Positions 36,060 through 47,670 of a stretch of 64,000 bases of DNA are shown here, one piece after another. Each line of letters opens with the position of its first letter. Positions within the stretch are counted from its first letter, which is position 1. The notes beneath the pieces were generated by a model that was given only the letters and a program-made list of their open reading frames with translations, ran no database searches and had not been told where the DNA came from. The translations under genes and the position numbers were made by a program. Origin of the DNA: Marsupella aquatica (Eukaryota; Marchantiophyta); assembly GCA_973895155.1 (NCBI GenBank), contig OZ316896.1:2666001-2730000 (forward strand). Direction: 5' to 3'.

Positions 36060-37190
36060 CTATTATCTCAGTCTCTACCTTGCCTTGACATATTTTTCTC
36101 ATGACAATTTTTTCTCACCCTCAACATCGTTTAGGTCCTTGATGTTTGTTTCTCTCCTCCTTGATATATTTTCACACCTGACTCAATATCTTTTCTCACC
36201 TTGACATCTTTATCTCACCTTCACATTTTTCTCTCACCCTCTACATGTTTTCTCTCCTCAACGTCTTTTTTTCACCTCGCCATGTTTTTTCTCTCCTCGA
36301 CATCTTTTCTTCACCTTGACTTCATTGTCTCACCTCAACATCTCTTTTTCTCATTGACATTTGTTTTCACCTCGACATCTGACCTGTTTCTCACCTTCAC
36401 ATTTTTATCTCACCACAACATCTTTCCCTCACTCTTGACATCTTTTCCTCATCTTCACATATTTTTCTCATATCGTCATCTTTTCTCTCCTTGACATAGT
36501 TTTTGCTCTACTTCTTTTTCTTAGCTCAACATCTTTTTTTCTCATCAACATCTTTGTTCACCTCAACATCTTTTTCCCACCTCAACATTTCTCTCTTTGA
36601 CATATTTTTCTCACTTCAACTTCTTTTTCTCACCTCAACATCTATTTTTCACTTCAACATCTTTTTCTCACCACACCATCTTTCGTGCAACTTTTGTCCT
36701 AACGTCTTTTTTACTTAACAACAACTTTTCTCTTAACGACATCTTGGGCAATGTGGCATTTCTTTTCATAAGGACATATTGGGTGCCACAACATTTTTTT
36801 TCTTAACAATATCTTGGTTGATTCGATATCTTTTGTCTTAAGGACATTTTGGATGACACAATATCATTTTTCTTAAGTACATCTTTGGTGACACAATATC
36901 TTTTTTCTTTATTAATGACAAATTGGGCGACACAACATTGGGTGACACAACATTGGGCGACACAACAATGGGCGACACAACATTTTTGTTGTCATGACAT
37001 CTTCAGCTGGGCGACACGACATTTTCTTTCTTAACGACATCTTGGGCGACACCACATATTTTTTTCTTAACGACGTCTTGGGCAACACAACATATTTTTT
37101 CTTAACTACATTGTGGGCAACACAACATCTTTTTGTCTTAACATCTTAGAGGATACAACATCTTGGGAGACACGACATCTTTTGTGCAAC
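36060..37190 (+). repeat. Degenerate minisatellite (TCTCACCTCGACATCTTTTT type)
   Basis: Dozens of imperfect units of about 16-22 bases are present. The first part follows TTTTTCTCACCTCGACATC. The later part follows CTTAACGACATCTTGGGCGA and a short run of TTGGGCGACACAACA (about 36924-36982). It ends at a GTGCAACGCACGGGTATTGA motif (37183-37202). The open frames here are Ser/His/Phe-rich by composition only. Confidence 0.85.
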
Positions 37191-38089
37191 GCACGGGTAT
37201 TGAGCTATACACATATAGTACACAGTTGCTTCACTTTTTAGAGTGTTTGTAGTTCAAATTTGAAGGGCAAAAAAAATTTTAAAAATTGGTCAAAGGTAAG
37301 CAATAAAGCCAAAGTGTGAATTGAGGTTAGTGTGAATCGCAAAAAGTTGCACCAGTGCCCAAGACAAGCAAGAATAATCATACTAGACACAGAAAAGAAG
37401 AAATGATAGACTTTAACACAATGCAAAAAGATCAATGCACTAGGATCAACTAAATACATCCATGCAAGTAAGTATTGTACATATTCATTGTACATATTCA
37501 ATATTGTGTGCATCATAATTTTTTGTAATACTGGCAAGAGTAGTTTAATTGCTAATAATGTTTTAGTCACTAGATCAAATAAAAACTACTCTCCCAATAT
37601 TTGTGGTGATTTTTACAGTCATTTGCAGTGTCATTTTCAATGCCAAAAAACAAAAATAATAAGGCCCAGAGACATAGTGAAGCGCATGGCATGGGTGATG
37701 ATGGCAAGGTGTCGGGCGAGGGGTACACTCGCAAAGTAGGGTAGCCCCTTGATCTCACATGGGTGGGGAGGGGGGGGGGCGACAAAGAGTGGAGTGATGG
37801 TGGATGTGAAAAAGAGAAGACCCAAAAATAGGAAAATGGGGAATTTAAAGGGGGAGGTTAAGGTACACCTCTCATTTTGTTATACTTTTGTGGTTGTCTT
37901 TAACCAAACAACATCTTTTATGCAACGCACGGGGATTGAAAGGATACTGACATAATAATCATCTTTGATAAACCCTATACCTGAAACCGATAATATAACG
38001 TTGTGCCAATTTATAGAGTGGTTGTCATTCAAATGCAGGGGCTTTTTGGGTGAAAAAAGAAAAACAATGAAAAAGACTTGCTCCTTCTC

Positions 38090-38510
38090 TCCTTGAATTT
38101 TTATTTCAAAACATCTTTCACATAATGACAACTTGGATGAAACGACACCTTTTTTCTTATAACATCTTTTACTTCACGATATCTTTGGCAAAATGACACA
38201 TTTTTCTTAACAACATATTTCACATAATGACATCTTTGGCAAATGACTTCTTTTTTCTTAACAACATCTTTTTACTCCATGACATCTTTCACATAACAAC
38301 ATCTTGGGCAACATGACATCTTTTGTGCAGCACATGGGTTATTTCTCTCAACAATGTCTCGGCCGACACAACATCTTTTGTCTCCACGACCACTTGGCCC
38401 ACATGCCATATTTTCTCTCAACGACCTCTTGGCCGACATGACATCTTTTTTTCTCAACAACATCTTGGCCAACACAATTTCTTTTGTGCAACGCACGAGT
38501 ATTGAGCTAG
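38090..38510 (+). mobile_element. Helitron-like 3' terminus with the same minisatellite
   Basis: The array resumes (CATCTTTCACATAACGACAT-like units) and ends with GTGCAACGCAC (38486-38496), a small hairpin, ten bases of spacer (GAGTATTGAG) and CTAG (38507-38510) followed by T. A 3' hairpin about 10-12 bases before CTRR, with insertion next to T, is the signature of Helitrons. A similar motif ending CTAT rather than CTAG occurs at 37183-37207. No Rep/helicase frame is present, so it would be non-autonomous. The 5' TC end was not located. Confidence 0.5.
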
Positions 38511-38546
38511 TAGTATATAAAGTTAGTTATGGACTACAAAATTCAT

Positions 38547-39348
38547 AGTATATAACTTTTTGTCATAAAAGTTGGTCAAATGCCATTAGAGTCAGTCACT
38601 ATAGAGTCTAGTGAAAGAAAAAACAAACAAAAAAACTCTTCCAGAACCTTGTCGAAAGGTTATGATCATTGTTTTAGGCCTGAATGTCGTCATCCATGAT
38701 TTCGAAGCTTTGAGAGGCCCTAATAATCGTCGCCCAACATTGCGTCCGCAGTGGAGAAGCGAAAATGTAGGGGCCCCGATATTCGGCAGAGCGGTACCAC
38801 TGTCGGAGTGTAGGTGTTACCCGTAGTGCGCGAGGCGTCGGCAGGTCGATCCTCGGCGCTGCCGTGGGCCGCCGGGCACCATTTTCCTCGAGGAGCGCGA
38901 GGGGCGTATCCGGAAAGGTGTGCTTGAAGATTTCGTTGTCAACGCCACGCAGTTTCGCGAGTGGCAGTCCGAACTCCGAAGCTCGACGAAGGAGTCCGGA
39001 AGCAAGGGCGTGGCGAGCGAGCGAGCGAGCGATCCTTCGCTGCTGTTGGTGTTGTGCTGCTTGGACATTGGGTGAGTCCGTTCTTCCGTTTTTTCTTCGG
39101 TTCCTTCTTTCTTTGTTTCTTTCAATCTTTCGTCTAGGCCTCGATTGTTGTTTCGTTGTTTCATTGTTTCGATATGGTGGACGATTTTAGCGATCCGCGA
39201 TTCTAGAAGAGTTTTACGGTGATTGATTTCGTTTGGTCTGAGTGTGGACTCGGAATCGGGGTTTTACTTTTATCAGGGGACGTGCTTTTTGCGCGTTGTT
39301 GCTGTTGGAGCGCTGCGGTCTACTGCAGCTGCTGCTCTCTTCGTCCAG
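38547..39348 (+). promoter_or_regulatory. Promoter and leader of the thrombospondin-domain gene
   Basis: GC content rises from about 38700. A likely untranslated first exon ends at a donor in CATTGGGTGAGTCCG (about 39066-39080), and an acceptor-like TCTCTTCGTCCAG sits directly before the ATG at 39349. That would give a leader intron of about 275 bases. Frames in this part (38864-39190 and 39242-39682) are not recognised and are probably untranslated. Confidence 0.4.
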
Positions 39349-39646
39349 ATGGATGGGGCCGTCTCGCTGCTGTCGTTGCTCTCGATTTTGCTCGGCCTCT
39401 CTCTTTCCGTCTCAGCCGATGGTAAGTTTTCTTGGACGCTCCGTGTTTGACGTCTCTCGTGGACTTCTCAGATGTCAATTCCTTGTTTACCCGATGTCAA
39501 ACACTGCTGTTGCGTGTCTATGTGGAAGCCATGCATCTCGTCGATCGTCTCTGCTCGCCTCTCCTCTTGCTTGCTGCGCTATGGTGTTGCCTGTGATCTG
39601 GGAAGGTCTATCTCGCTTGCTGTCTCTTTCTGGTTGGCTCTCTTGC

Positions 39647-39677
<31 letters not shown>

Positions 39678-42600
39678 TATAGCGCGTTTTACCAGATCCG
39701 AGGGATAACATGGGGAGCTGTGGATCAATTTGTTCAAGCACACTGTTGTGCAAGGGTCTTATGAGTGCATATTTGAGATGTGGATTTAGGTTCTTGACCT
39801 TTAATTGCAGCTTCTGGCACTTTGTCTGTCATTCAGAGGGACATGTTCTCTTAAGTCTCCCTGTCTAACTCTCTCTCCGTCTGTCGCTGTCCACTCCATC
39901 TTGGGGTGTAATATGTAACCGAAATATGTCACGGGCGGCTCTGTAGGTTGAAGGCAGTGCTTCTTTGGCATTATATTTCGTTGATGCTGTCAGTACCGGA
40001 GGCAGTCCTCTTCATGTTCCCTGTATTCCATACCTACATACTATAGGAATCTGTCTTCGAGCGATAGGTTCCCTTACATCGGGCACTCTTGGGCAGAGTT
40101 GTTCCACCGATGATGTATTCATCTTCCTTTGCTTGTAGCACGTACTTCTTCTGATTGTTGGAACTGATTGTTTCTTGGCAAATTCGCATGTCCTGAGTAT
40201 GGAGAGACGGGTGAATTTATTTGGATACTTTGCTATGAAGCATTTTAACCTAGGATGCCTTTCCTCTCCCAGACTTGATAAATCTGTGCTGTTCTAGGTC
40301 CTTTTCTGCTTCTTCGGAGGTATTAGATCATCCTGTAATAAAGGCAGAAGATTTGAGCTCTACACATTCAAGTATTCACTAAATGCTTCCATGCATACTG
40401 GAAGCAAGTGTCCTCTCGTGGCTCACTAATTTAGACTGAAACCTTCTGTCTCTCTTTCTTTTCCTTTCCCTTCCTTCTTCAATGAATCTCGACTAGGGCT
40501 TGTGTATAGGGCAGACCGATGCTCTCGTTCCTAGTACCACCGATAGGTTGAACTCAAATTGCCTTTTAGTTCAATTGCACATGCCTTGGTTGATGACTTA
40601 CTCATTTGTATCCTCTGGCCCAAGCTAATGATCTTCATTGTTTGACTGCAGTTTGCTTCTGGTCTGGATCATGTACAAATAAGTGGGTAAGCGGCTGTGG
40701 AGCTGGCCGTGTAAAAGTGGATCAATCGGATGATTGCCACGGTCTTTGTCCCCAACCTCGCTACCCACCCTGTCCGTTATTTGCCACACATTATCTGTGC
40801 TGTAATGAAGGTACATACTTTTTTCCTTGGATTTGAAGCTCTCTACTCCTGAACGCTTTCAGTAGTTGGCCTTGGGATTTCTATGAACCCCTAATACTCC
40901 TTCTGTCTCAAGGCAATCATATATTTCTTTAGTGTCGTTACTGTAGGTTTAATCATTTAATGACATGGCAATCTTAAATTCAAAAAGCTTGTATCGGTGT
41001 CTGAGCAAGAAGATCTACCGAGCTAGTCTGTTTCTTCTGATTGCATGTTGTGGGACAGCGGTAAGGATGTTGTCAGCTAGTGCAATGTGTCGGGTGTAAG
41101 GCATTTGTGCACCGAGTGTTCTTTGACGGATTCGTTGGACAGCAGTCTCCGGTCGCACCAGATGTCTGTAGCTGAACTTAATCATGTTGCGAGTGTTTCT
41201 TTCCTAAGCTCCCTTTTATTTATTAGCCCCGAAGCCCTCAATTAGTCTATGGAATTGATGCACGGTTGAACTTAAATCAGAACGCGAAGTTAAGCTAAGC
41301 ATTTACAAATTTCACCTTTTAGTAAATTGTTTAAGCGTTGAGCTTCTTTTGTATTTCGTGAATGCGAGCATATCAGGTCTATGCACATTGTCATTAATGC
41401 CGGGTACGGTGAATTACAGCAACTCCCATTGCGACTGATGAATGTGCACGATACCCAACCAGAGTGGAAGTTGGAGACCACTGGATGTGCTGTAGTGATG
41501 GCTCTCAGGCAGAGGTGACCAAACATGACCTCAAAACGGGATTTTGTCGAAGTGGTGCACAGCTCATGATCCAGTCCAGAGAACGGGGTACCACCTTTAG
41601 CCTCATTCTGTGTTCAAAGTTACGTGTTCTCTTGAGAAATATTAACCTATGTTAGCTTCGAGGCTGAGCATATGTCCTATCTCGTGACTGTCGAAGGTTT
41701 GCAGTTCGTTTTATCAAATGTACCTGGTATTTTGATTTGATTGTAAGGGTAAAGATCCCCATCAGAGGTAAGGGGAAGATTGTACGAGATGGTAAATAAA
41801 GGATGCTAAGAAAAGTGTTATCGACAACGCATTCGATGCATTGTGCAGTGGTAGAGCAACTACCTACAGGGCCACCTGCCGGTCTTGAGTTTAAACCCAC
41901 TGTGTACTGGAGGGCTTTTATATCCCTGGAGGTGGTGCCCATAGTGGTACACCCCATGCTGTAGGTGTTGGGAGAGTTCACTTTGTGTTCCTACCCCTTG
42001 CAAAAGTACAAAATGCTTGCTCAAATCGAAGCATGAAAATGGAAGGTCAAATACTCAAAAGGGTGCTGCCACAAGAGTGATGATCTAGAAAACATCATTC
42101 GTTCTTGCTTTCTTCATGGTAATAGTACCAGCAAATGTGTCTGACATTCGTTGGAGAGACATTCCCCTGCCTGTATGAGAAAGCAGTGGCATAGCAATGG
42201 AGTACTACAGTGTGTTGCAAAGGCAATACAAGTAGTGTAGGCGCGAAGTCCTGTGTTACCCATGCTGTGGTCTGCATCTCAAGCTCTACCTTTTATTGAA
42301 CTTGGCAGAGGTTTTCAAATGGGTGCCTCGCGAATGGAGTGCATGCGCTGCGAGCTGTGGTGAAGGAGGGTTCAGAAGTCGGCCTATTCACTGTGTGGGG
42401 AGGTTGGAACACTTGCCGAAACTACTCTATTATGTGAATGAGACGAAGTGTGATTCCTCAAGAATGGTACGTAACCATATCGAATCAAGTCTCTGGACAT
42501 GACGTATGTTGCAATATCACGCTCTATTTGTATTCAGTGGAACATGTCATGCAACAATTAGTATTTGGCTGATTCTCAAAATGGTAGTGCTAGTTTGTTG

Positions 42601-43609
42601 TATTTTGGCTTTCCTTGGTATCCTTCGTAGCTTGACACATATTCGTTTTGCTATTTTCTGCAGCCACATCATAAAGAGCCTTGCAGGGCGAAGTCCTGCG
42701 GCTACGAACATGACATGCATTACAGAGAAAGACACTATCGCAAGAAACACAAACTTCCTGTTTGGGCGAAAGTGATAATATTTTTTTTGACTTCCATCGG
42801 AACAGCTGGTCTGAGCGTTGGTGGTTATATTCTGTACCAGCGGTGAGTCTCTCGTGTTGTCTCTGACGAAAACCTTGCAATAATTGCTTGATGCCCCTCC
42901 CCCTACGTCTTCTGTCGGAAGGTCATTTAATTTAGGTCTGTGGAAGATGCAAGAGAACCCTTTTTTCTCTGCGTTGGTTCAATGTATCCTGTGCGAGTCA
43001 ATGGATGGCTAACTCAAAAGTTGGGGAAAGCATTGTAAGACTCGATGGGGGAGTCTCGGAATGTTCAGTTTTTGTTTTGGGGCTAATCCAGGTAAGTTCC
43101 AGCTGGAGGTGTCCACTATAGTAATTACGTCAATTACTGGAGTGTTTCTGTTCCGGGTTCGCTCTTGTATTTCTGTTCCGGGTTCGCTCTTCGCTCTGTC
43201 ATACCTCCATTTAGGGGAATGGAGGTATGACAGATGCTGTCTGCACTCAGAAGTCTGGGGGAGTGACATCCACTCATTCTGTACAATTATTAATGTCCTT
43301 GGGCATTGAGGTCTGCCCTGGGCATTGAGGTCTGCCCTGGGCTTCAGTGAGGAATTTTCCAGAGTTGCTTAGTCCAACTTTCGGAAGCTGACTGTCACTT
43401 GTAGGTTGAGGAGATCCTCTTTTTTAAAACCTGAAAATTTAGATTCTTTGTTTTCCACTTTGCGATTAGTGTCTTAGTGTCTGGAATCTCCCAGTGCGAA
43501 ATCATCGACTAGCTAGCTTACTTGTTTTCTTATTGCATGCCGATGCAGGTGGAAAGAACGGAACTCCAATCATGGCTTTGTATACGTGATGCTGGATAAT
43601 TATTCTTGA
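39349..43609 (+). CDS. Type I membrane protein with one thrombospondin type 1 domain
   Basis: Exons 39349-39421, 40652-40810, 42309-42466, 42664-42842 and 43549-43609 join in frame to 209 residues. Residues 1-23 are a signal peptide. Residues 26-75 hold eight cysteines in an unassigned module. Residues 82-142 form a thrombospondin type 1 repeat: W82, W87SAC90, AASC94GEGG, R100/R102, C106, C125, C137 and C142. That is the full set of six cysteines in ADAMTS-like spacing. A membrane segment covers about 166-188, after a basic His/Arg/Lys-rich linker (149-160), and a short cytoplasmic tail ends in DNYS. NET (121-123) is a possible N-glycosylation site. The domain's animal relatives bind matrix and cell-surface partners; the plant role is unknown to me. 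The start is chosen because it gives the signal peptide. The protein would sit in the plasma membrane or secretory system. Confidence 0.8.
39645..39676 (+). repeat. GTCT/CT microsatellite
   Basis: A short (TGTC)n run followed by (TC)n lies in the first intron of the thrombospondin-domain gene. Confidence 0.9.
41838..41998 (+). mobile_element. tRNA-derived SINE-like copy in an intron
   Basis: Within intron 2 of the thrombospondin-domain gene, GTGCAGTGGTAGAGCAACTA resembles an A box and GGTCTTGAGTTTAAACCC (41881-41898) a B box, about 35-40 bases apart. The 3' end and target duplication are unclear. It is of a different type from the SINE at 12626. Confidence 0.5.
43195..43234 (+). repeat. Perfect 17-bp inverted repeat (hairpin) in intron 4
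   Basis: TCTGTCATACCTCCATT (43195-43211) is followed, after a six-base loop, by its exact reverse complement (43218-43234). Just upstream CTGTTCCGGGTTCGCTCTT is present twice (from about 43149 and 43173), and just downstream GGGCATTGAGGTCTGCCCT occurs twice (43301-43338). A transcript would fold into a tight stem. Confidence 0.9.
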
Positions 43610-46600
43610 AGACGTTTGTCCTGCAATGTTAGATATTATTAGTTGGAGGACAGGTTGAGTCACTATTTATTCCTAATGCTTAAACGGTATCTGTAATGAT
43701 ACCGCACGTCGCTACACTACCAACGTGTAGTTAAGAGTTGCCGTCGACATGTCTGCTCGCATATTAGAGGTGATGAGTCGTGATTAGTTGTATATGCTAG
43801 ATTACTGTCTATGCCCACCAGGTATTGCAACACCAGGTACTGGTTTGGTCCCGCTCCTACTTTTTCTGTTCAAGACCTGCCTGCTTGGAAAGATTTATTC
43901 GTTGGAGACTCATTTGAGGCTAGGGGTGTCGATCCTTTTATTTTCTAGGAGGTTCTGGAAATTGTTTCAATCAGGGGATTGGTGAGTTCGCAGGTTATAG
44001 GAAGTCCACATCACTTCTTTGGCTACATGTCAGGGATGCCTTGACATGCTAAGGATTGAGGGTGTGAAGATGGGGAGACGAAAGAGAAGGAAAAATGTTC
44101 AATAGGAAGTGTCAGAAGATGTACATTACGTCTGGGTCGGTTTGCCTGGAAGGACTGGGAAAAGAGGTCACTGAATTTGTCCACATTCGTATGAAATCGA
44201 CTCGAGTCTGTTTTATAATGTCCAGCCAGGAATGGCAGAGCTTGTCCAGGAGAGTTGGTCTGCGCATTCTTTGGAATACTCACCGTCTCTCGAGTATTAT
44301 GATTCAGCACAACTTTGGTAAATAGTTCCGACTGTCGTAGTAAAACAACTTGCATGTGATTTGGCCGAACTCACCGAGTGGGGGAGCGTTTCAGCCAAGA
44401 ACCGTTGTCTTGGTCATTAAGTTTCAGAATCTTTGGAGTGGAATGAGCAAGTTATAGAATGTCTATAACTTGCCGAGCAGAAAGGATAAAAAGGGAGTAC
44501 CTGTCAACCCCGCCGTTACTTGATAGGAGATCATGCCAGTTGTTGCTGAGGAGCCGGATATAAAGGCGCAGATGGTTGCCCACTATGGTACAATTGGGGA
44601 GCACTTGGTTCACAACGTAGGTCTCTATTACTAAATTGCACTGAGAGACGGGACATAGCTAATGCCCGTCAGATGCTGCAAGGTTCGTAGTTACGGGAGG
44701 AGTTCAAGGGAGGGCAAGAGAGGTTTGGCACGACTAGGATAGGAATTAGAGAATGTACATCATGAGCACAACGGTTCCGTGTTCATTGACGGGGAAGGTA
44801 CCACAGAGACAAGAAACCGTAGTTCATCCAGAGACAAGCTAGATGGATACAAGGGAGGTCTAATCAAGGGAAGGATCTAATCATATACTCATCTACTGAG
44901 AACGAAACGTCTGAAGTTATCAATTGGACTATACTTAACCTGTCATGTTTGACCGGAAGTGAGCGGAAGTACTGCATGACGTCACTGGGACAAAAAGTCA
45001 ATGGACCAAGATTGGCTACGAGCGACTCTATCGAGGTGAGAGATTCACCCACATGGCGTAATTCTCTATTGCGTAAGATATGCTGTTCTATCCGACTTCC
45101 CAGCAAAACCTAGCGAGTAGCGACTCTCTCGTCTGGTCCTGTGCAGTTCGCAATTCTTTCGGTGGTTTGTTCATTCACTTGAGGTAGATCTTTATCCTGT
45201 ACAACATCTGTTGCTTTGCTGCTGCTGTAGGAATTATGTGCGTGGGATCATGAGTCTGGCCCTCTGTAGATGGATTTCTCCAAACCAAGGGAATCTAGTT
45301 CATAGATTATATGTGTCAGATAAAGCCCGCCTTGGGCCTCCTTGGTGAGTTTTCCCTAAACTAAAAGCCCGAAGGCCTTGTAACCGAGTCTTTAATAAAG
45401 GGGAGTCTTTAGACGAGGACTCCAGGGAGAGAGGGAGTTTTATGAAGATCTTCCCCTTTTTCACCAAGTTTAGATCTTTGTGCGGAATTGGGATCAAGTG
45501 CTTAAATTTAACGTATCTATACACGTTGCAATCCTTGTCATCCTACTAAACCTCTTCCACTTTCCCAGCGAGGTTACAATTCTATCGTCGTCCTTGTCCT
45601 ACTAATGAAATTCTTCCACTTTCCTCACAATCGTATTGTCATCCTGAACCTCCCTCTGCCTGCAGTAGCCAGCATGTTTTTCTTTTGTCCAGTGTGAAAG
45701 CTAACCCTATGGACTAGATTTGATTCACCCACGCAGATTTTCCATAATGTGCTGATGCTGAAGCACTATCCTCACATCACATTTTCCGATTCAGTGTTGG
45801 TGCTATCTAATCTGTGATTGCTGACTATCAATGACGATCTTTGAAGTGGATTCTACGAAGTAGATGATAAGCAACAAGTCAAGTATGGCCGCCGAAGTGG
45901 CTTCTTTCTTTCAGCAAGGCCCCTAGCAAAGAACAAGCTAATCCATCTTCCATTACTGTCTGACAGCCAATTTTGTAACCATCGGGGCCTTATCATCTCA
46001 AAGATATCAAATGTCATTGCACACGCACCTCAACAAGTTCAAGGATTTCCTCAAACCTCCAGTCTACAGAAACCAAGAGTCCCGCACTTTGCGCGCAGAC
46101 GTAGCTTCAGCCTTATATATGCAATCCTTGTAACCTATTGCAGAATTCACAAGGCAGCAGAATTGGCAATCACCTCAGTGCAGCCACAAGCAAACACTTT
46201 GCTAAGCATGTTGAGTGAGACCTTGGGGATCGACAAAATTGGAGATGCACAGCATAGGGGATTTCCCAGTGTGGTAGAAACGATTTAACTTTTCTGATCG
46301 ACAACAATCTCTGCTTTTTAATTCCGAATGAGGGAAAACTATCCAGCTATTTCCGGTAAAGGAAGCTGAACGCAATCCTTTCAAGATTTTTCTGTTTGTA
46401 GTTTTCCTCACTCTAAAAAAATTGCCAAGAGTGTCTCTGCAAGGGCTTTTTGAGATTTGGCGATATATGTCTCCTAGAGTACTGGTGTCTTGATTAAACA
46501 AGTAAAATCTCAATTTGCATCAACTTAGTTTGTGTTCAAGTGAATAAATGAGAAAACTCACCTGAAATAGTAGGAGTTCAACACATGGCAGTGTATGAAA

Positions 46601-47149
46601 GTACTTTGTTACCAGGGCACCAGGGCATTATGGGCAATAATGGTCTTCAGCTGAAGCCCTATTGTTTGGAGCATTACAGCCCACAATGTCCTGGAAACAC
46701 GGGATCAGTACATACAAAGGACAAGTGTGCATATTCTTCTGCCAAAAGGGTAACTTTTTACTGATGCTCCTGAACCCCAAAAAGCAGGACTTTATGTTAA
46801 GACTCAGAACTCCCTCAAGTCTGCATGGTAGCATCTCCCAATTTCAACAGAGCGTGTAGTGCTATACCTTCTGCATCTCAACGCCAAGACTCTCAATGCC
46901 AAGACTCTCAAGGATGAGTAAAGTTGATGGTCTTTTGACTAAGAATGTAAAAAATCCTGTACCTACATAGTTTGCCTATATGGAAAATTTGTAGTGCTAG
47001 GAAACCATTTTCCCTTTTCACATCTTATCCCACTTTTCTATTTGTTAGTTTTTCTTATTTCTAGATTTTCGGGGTTTGTATTTGTCCTCTTGTTTTGAGT
47101 TTAGTACTTCTCCTCTTGTTTTGAGCCTTGTACTTTGTTTCCATTTTTC
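43610..47149. other. Intergenic region, nothing firmly recognised
   Basis: No gene is supported. A short frame from 44534 (MPVVAEEPDIKAQMVAHYG) ends soon after a possible donor and is not identified. Sequence near 45300-45540 has an LTR-like look on the minus strand (CTTTATTAAAGACTCGG) but no matching partner was found. Confidence 0.35.
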
Positions 47150-47670
47150 TATCCCCACTTTATTGAAAGGTCTTGAAAACATAATGCTTCCAATGGGACA
47201 CAAAGAATGCATGGTACTGCCCAGATAGGCATGATTGTGTGATAGCTCACTTGCATTGAGACTTATAGGTCTAGTGTTTAAATGTAGTGGGTGACTATTC
47301 CTTTTTCTCCTTTTTCTGTGGGGTTTCACAGATTTCTCCATTTTCAAAAAAATAAATAAATGCACGGTACTTTGTTTCAAATTTTTCTATCCCCATTTTG
47401 TTGGAAGCTCTTGAAAATATAATGCTTCCAATGGGACACAAAGAAGCTGGTCCCACATACTGATTGTACTTTGTTTGGAATTTTTCTCAATTTTTCGGAT
47501 CGCACTTTATTGAAATATAATTCTCCCAATGGGACGCAAAGAAGCTGGTCCCACAAACTAATTGGACTGTGTTTGACACTTTTCCCCTTTTCTCTTACCA
47601 CTTTGTTGGAATCTTGGAAATATGTTCCTTTCAATGTGACCCAAAAGAGCAGGTCCCACAAACACCAGTG
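47150..47670. repeat. Four diverged copies of an 85-95-bp unit
   Basis: Units centred on CAATGGGACACAAAGAAGCT begin near 47160, 47400, 47510 and 47600. They share the preceding TTGGAATCTTGAAAATATAA and the following GGTCCCACAAAC. The first copy was split by a SINE insertion. Confidence 0.75.
47219..47358 (+). mobile_element. SINE copy, same family as at 12626
   Basis: The body begins GCCCAGATAGGCATGATTGT, carries an A-box-like GTGATAGCTCACTTGC and a weaker B box, shares GGGGTTTCACA near the 3' end with the first copy, and ends in an A-rich tail. It is flanked by AATGCATGGTACT (47206-47218) and AATGCACGGTACT (47359-47371), a 13-base target duplication with one mismatch. Confidence 0.8.

Larger units (their letters stand above)
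35361..38518. repeat. AT-rich segment bounded by a 28-bp direct repeat
   Basis: The 28-base sequence starting AAAGTTAGTTATGGACTACA occurs exactly at 35361-35388 and again at 38519-38546. Between them lies AT-rich sequence and two degenerate arrays. The duplication suggests either a segmental duplication or the insertion of the intervening 3.1 kb by a mechanism that copied a flank. Confidence 0.55.

Noticed and set aside
36201-36806. Ser/His/Leu/Phe-rich frames of 70-97 codons
   Set aside because: They translate the TTTTTCTCACCTCGACATC minisatellite.
44534-44620. Short frame MPVVAEEPDIKAQMVAHYG with a possible donor after it
   Set aside because: No partner exon or homologue could be found; left as unexplained intergenic sequence.
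45300-45540. Possible solo LTR
   Set aside because: No TG...CA ends, target repeat or second copy could be shown.
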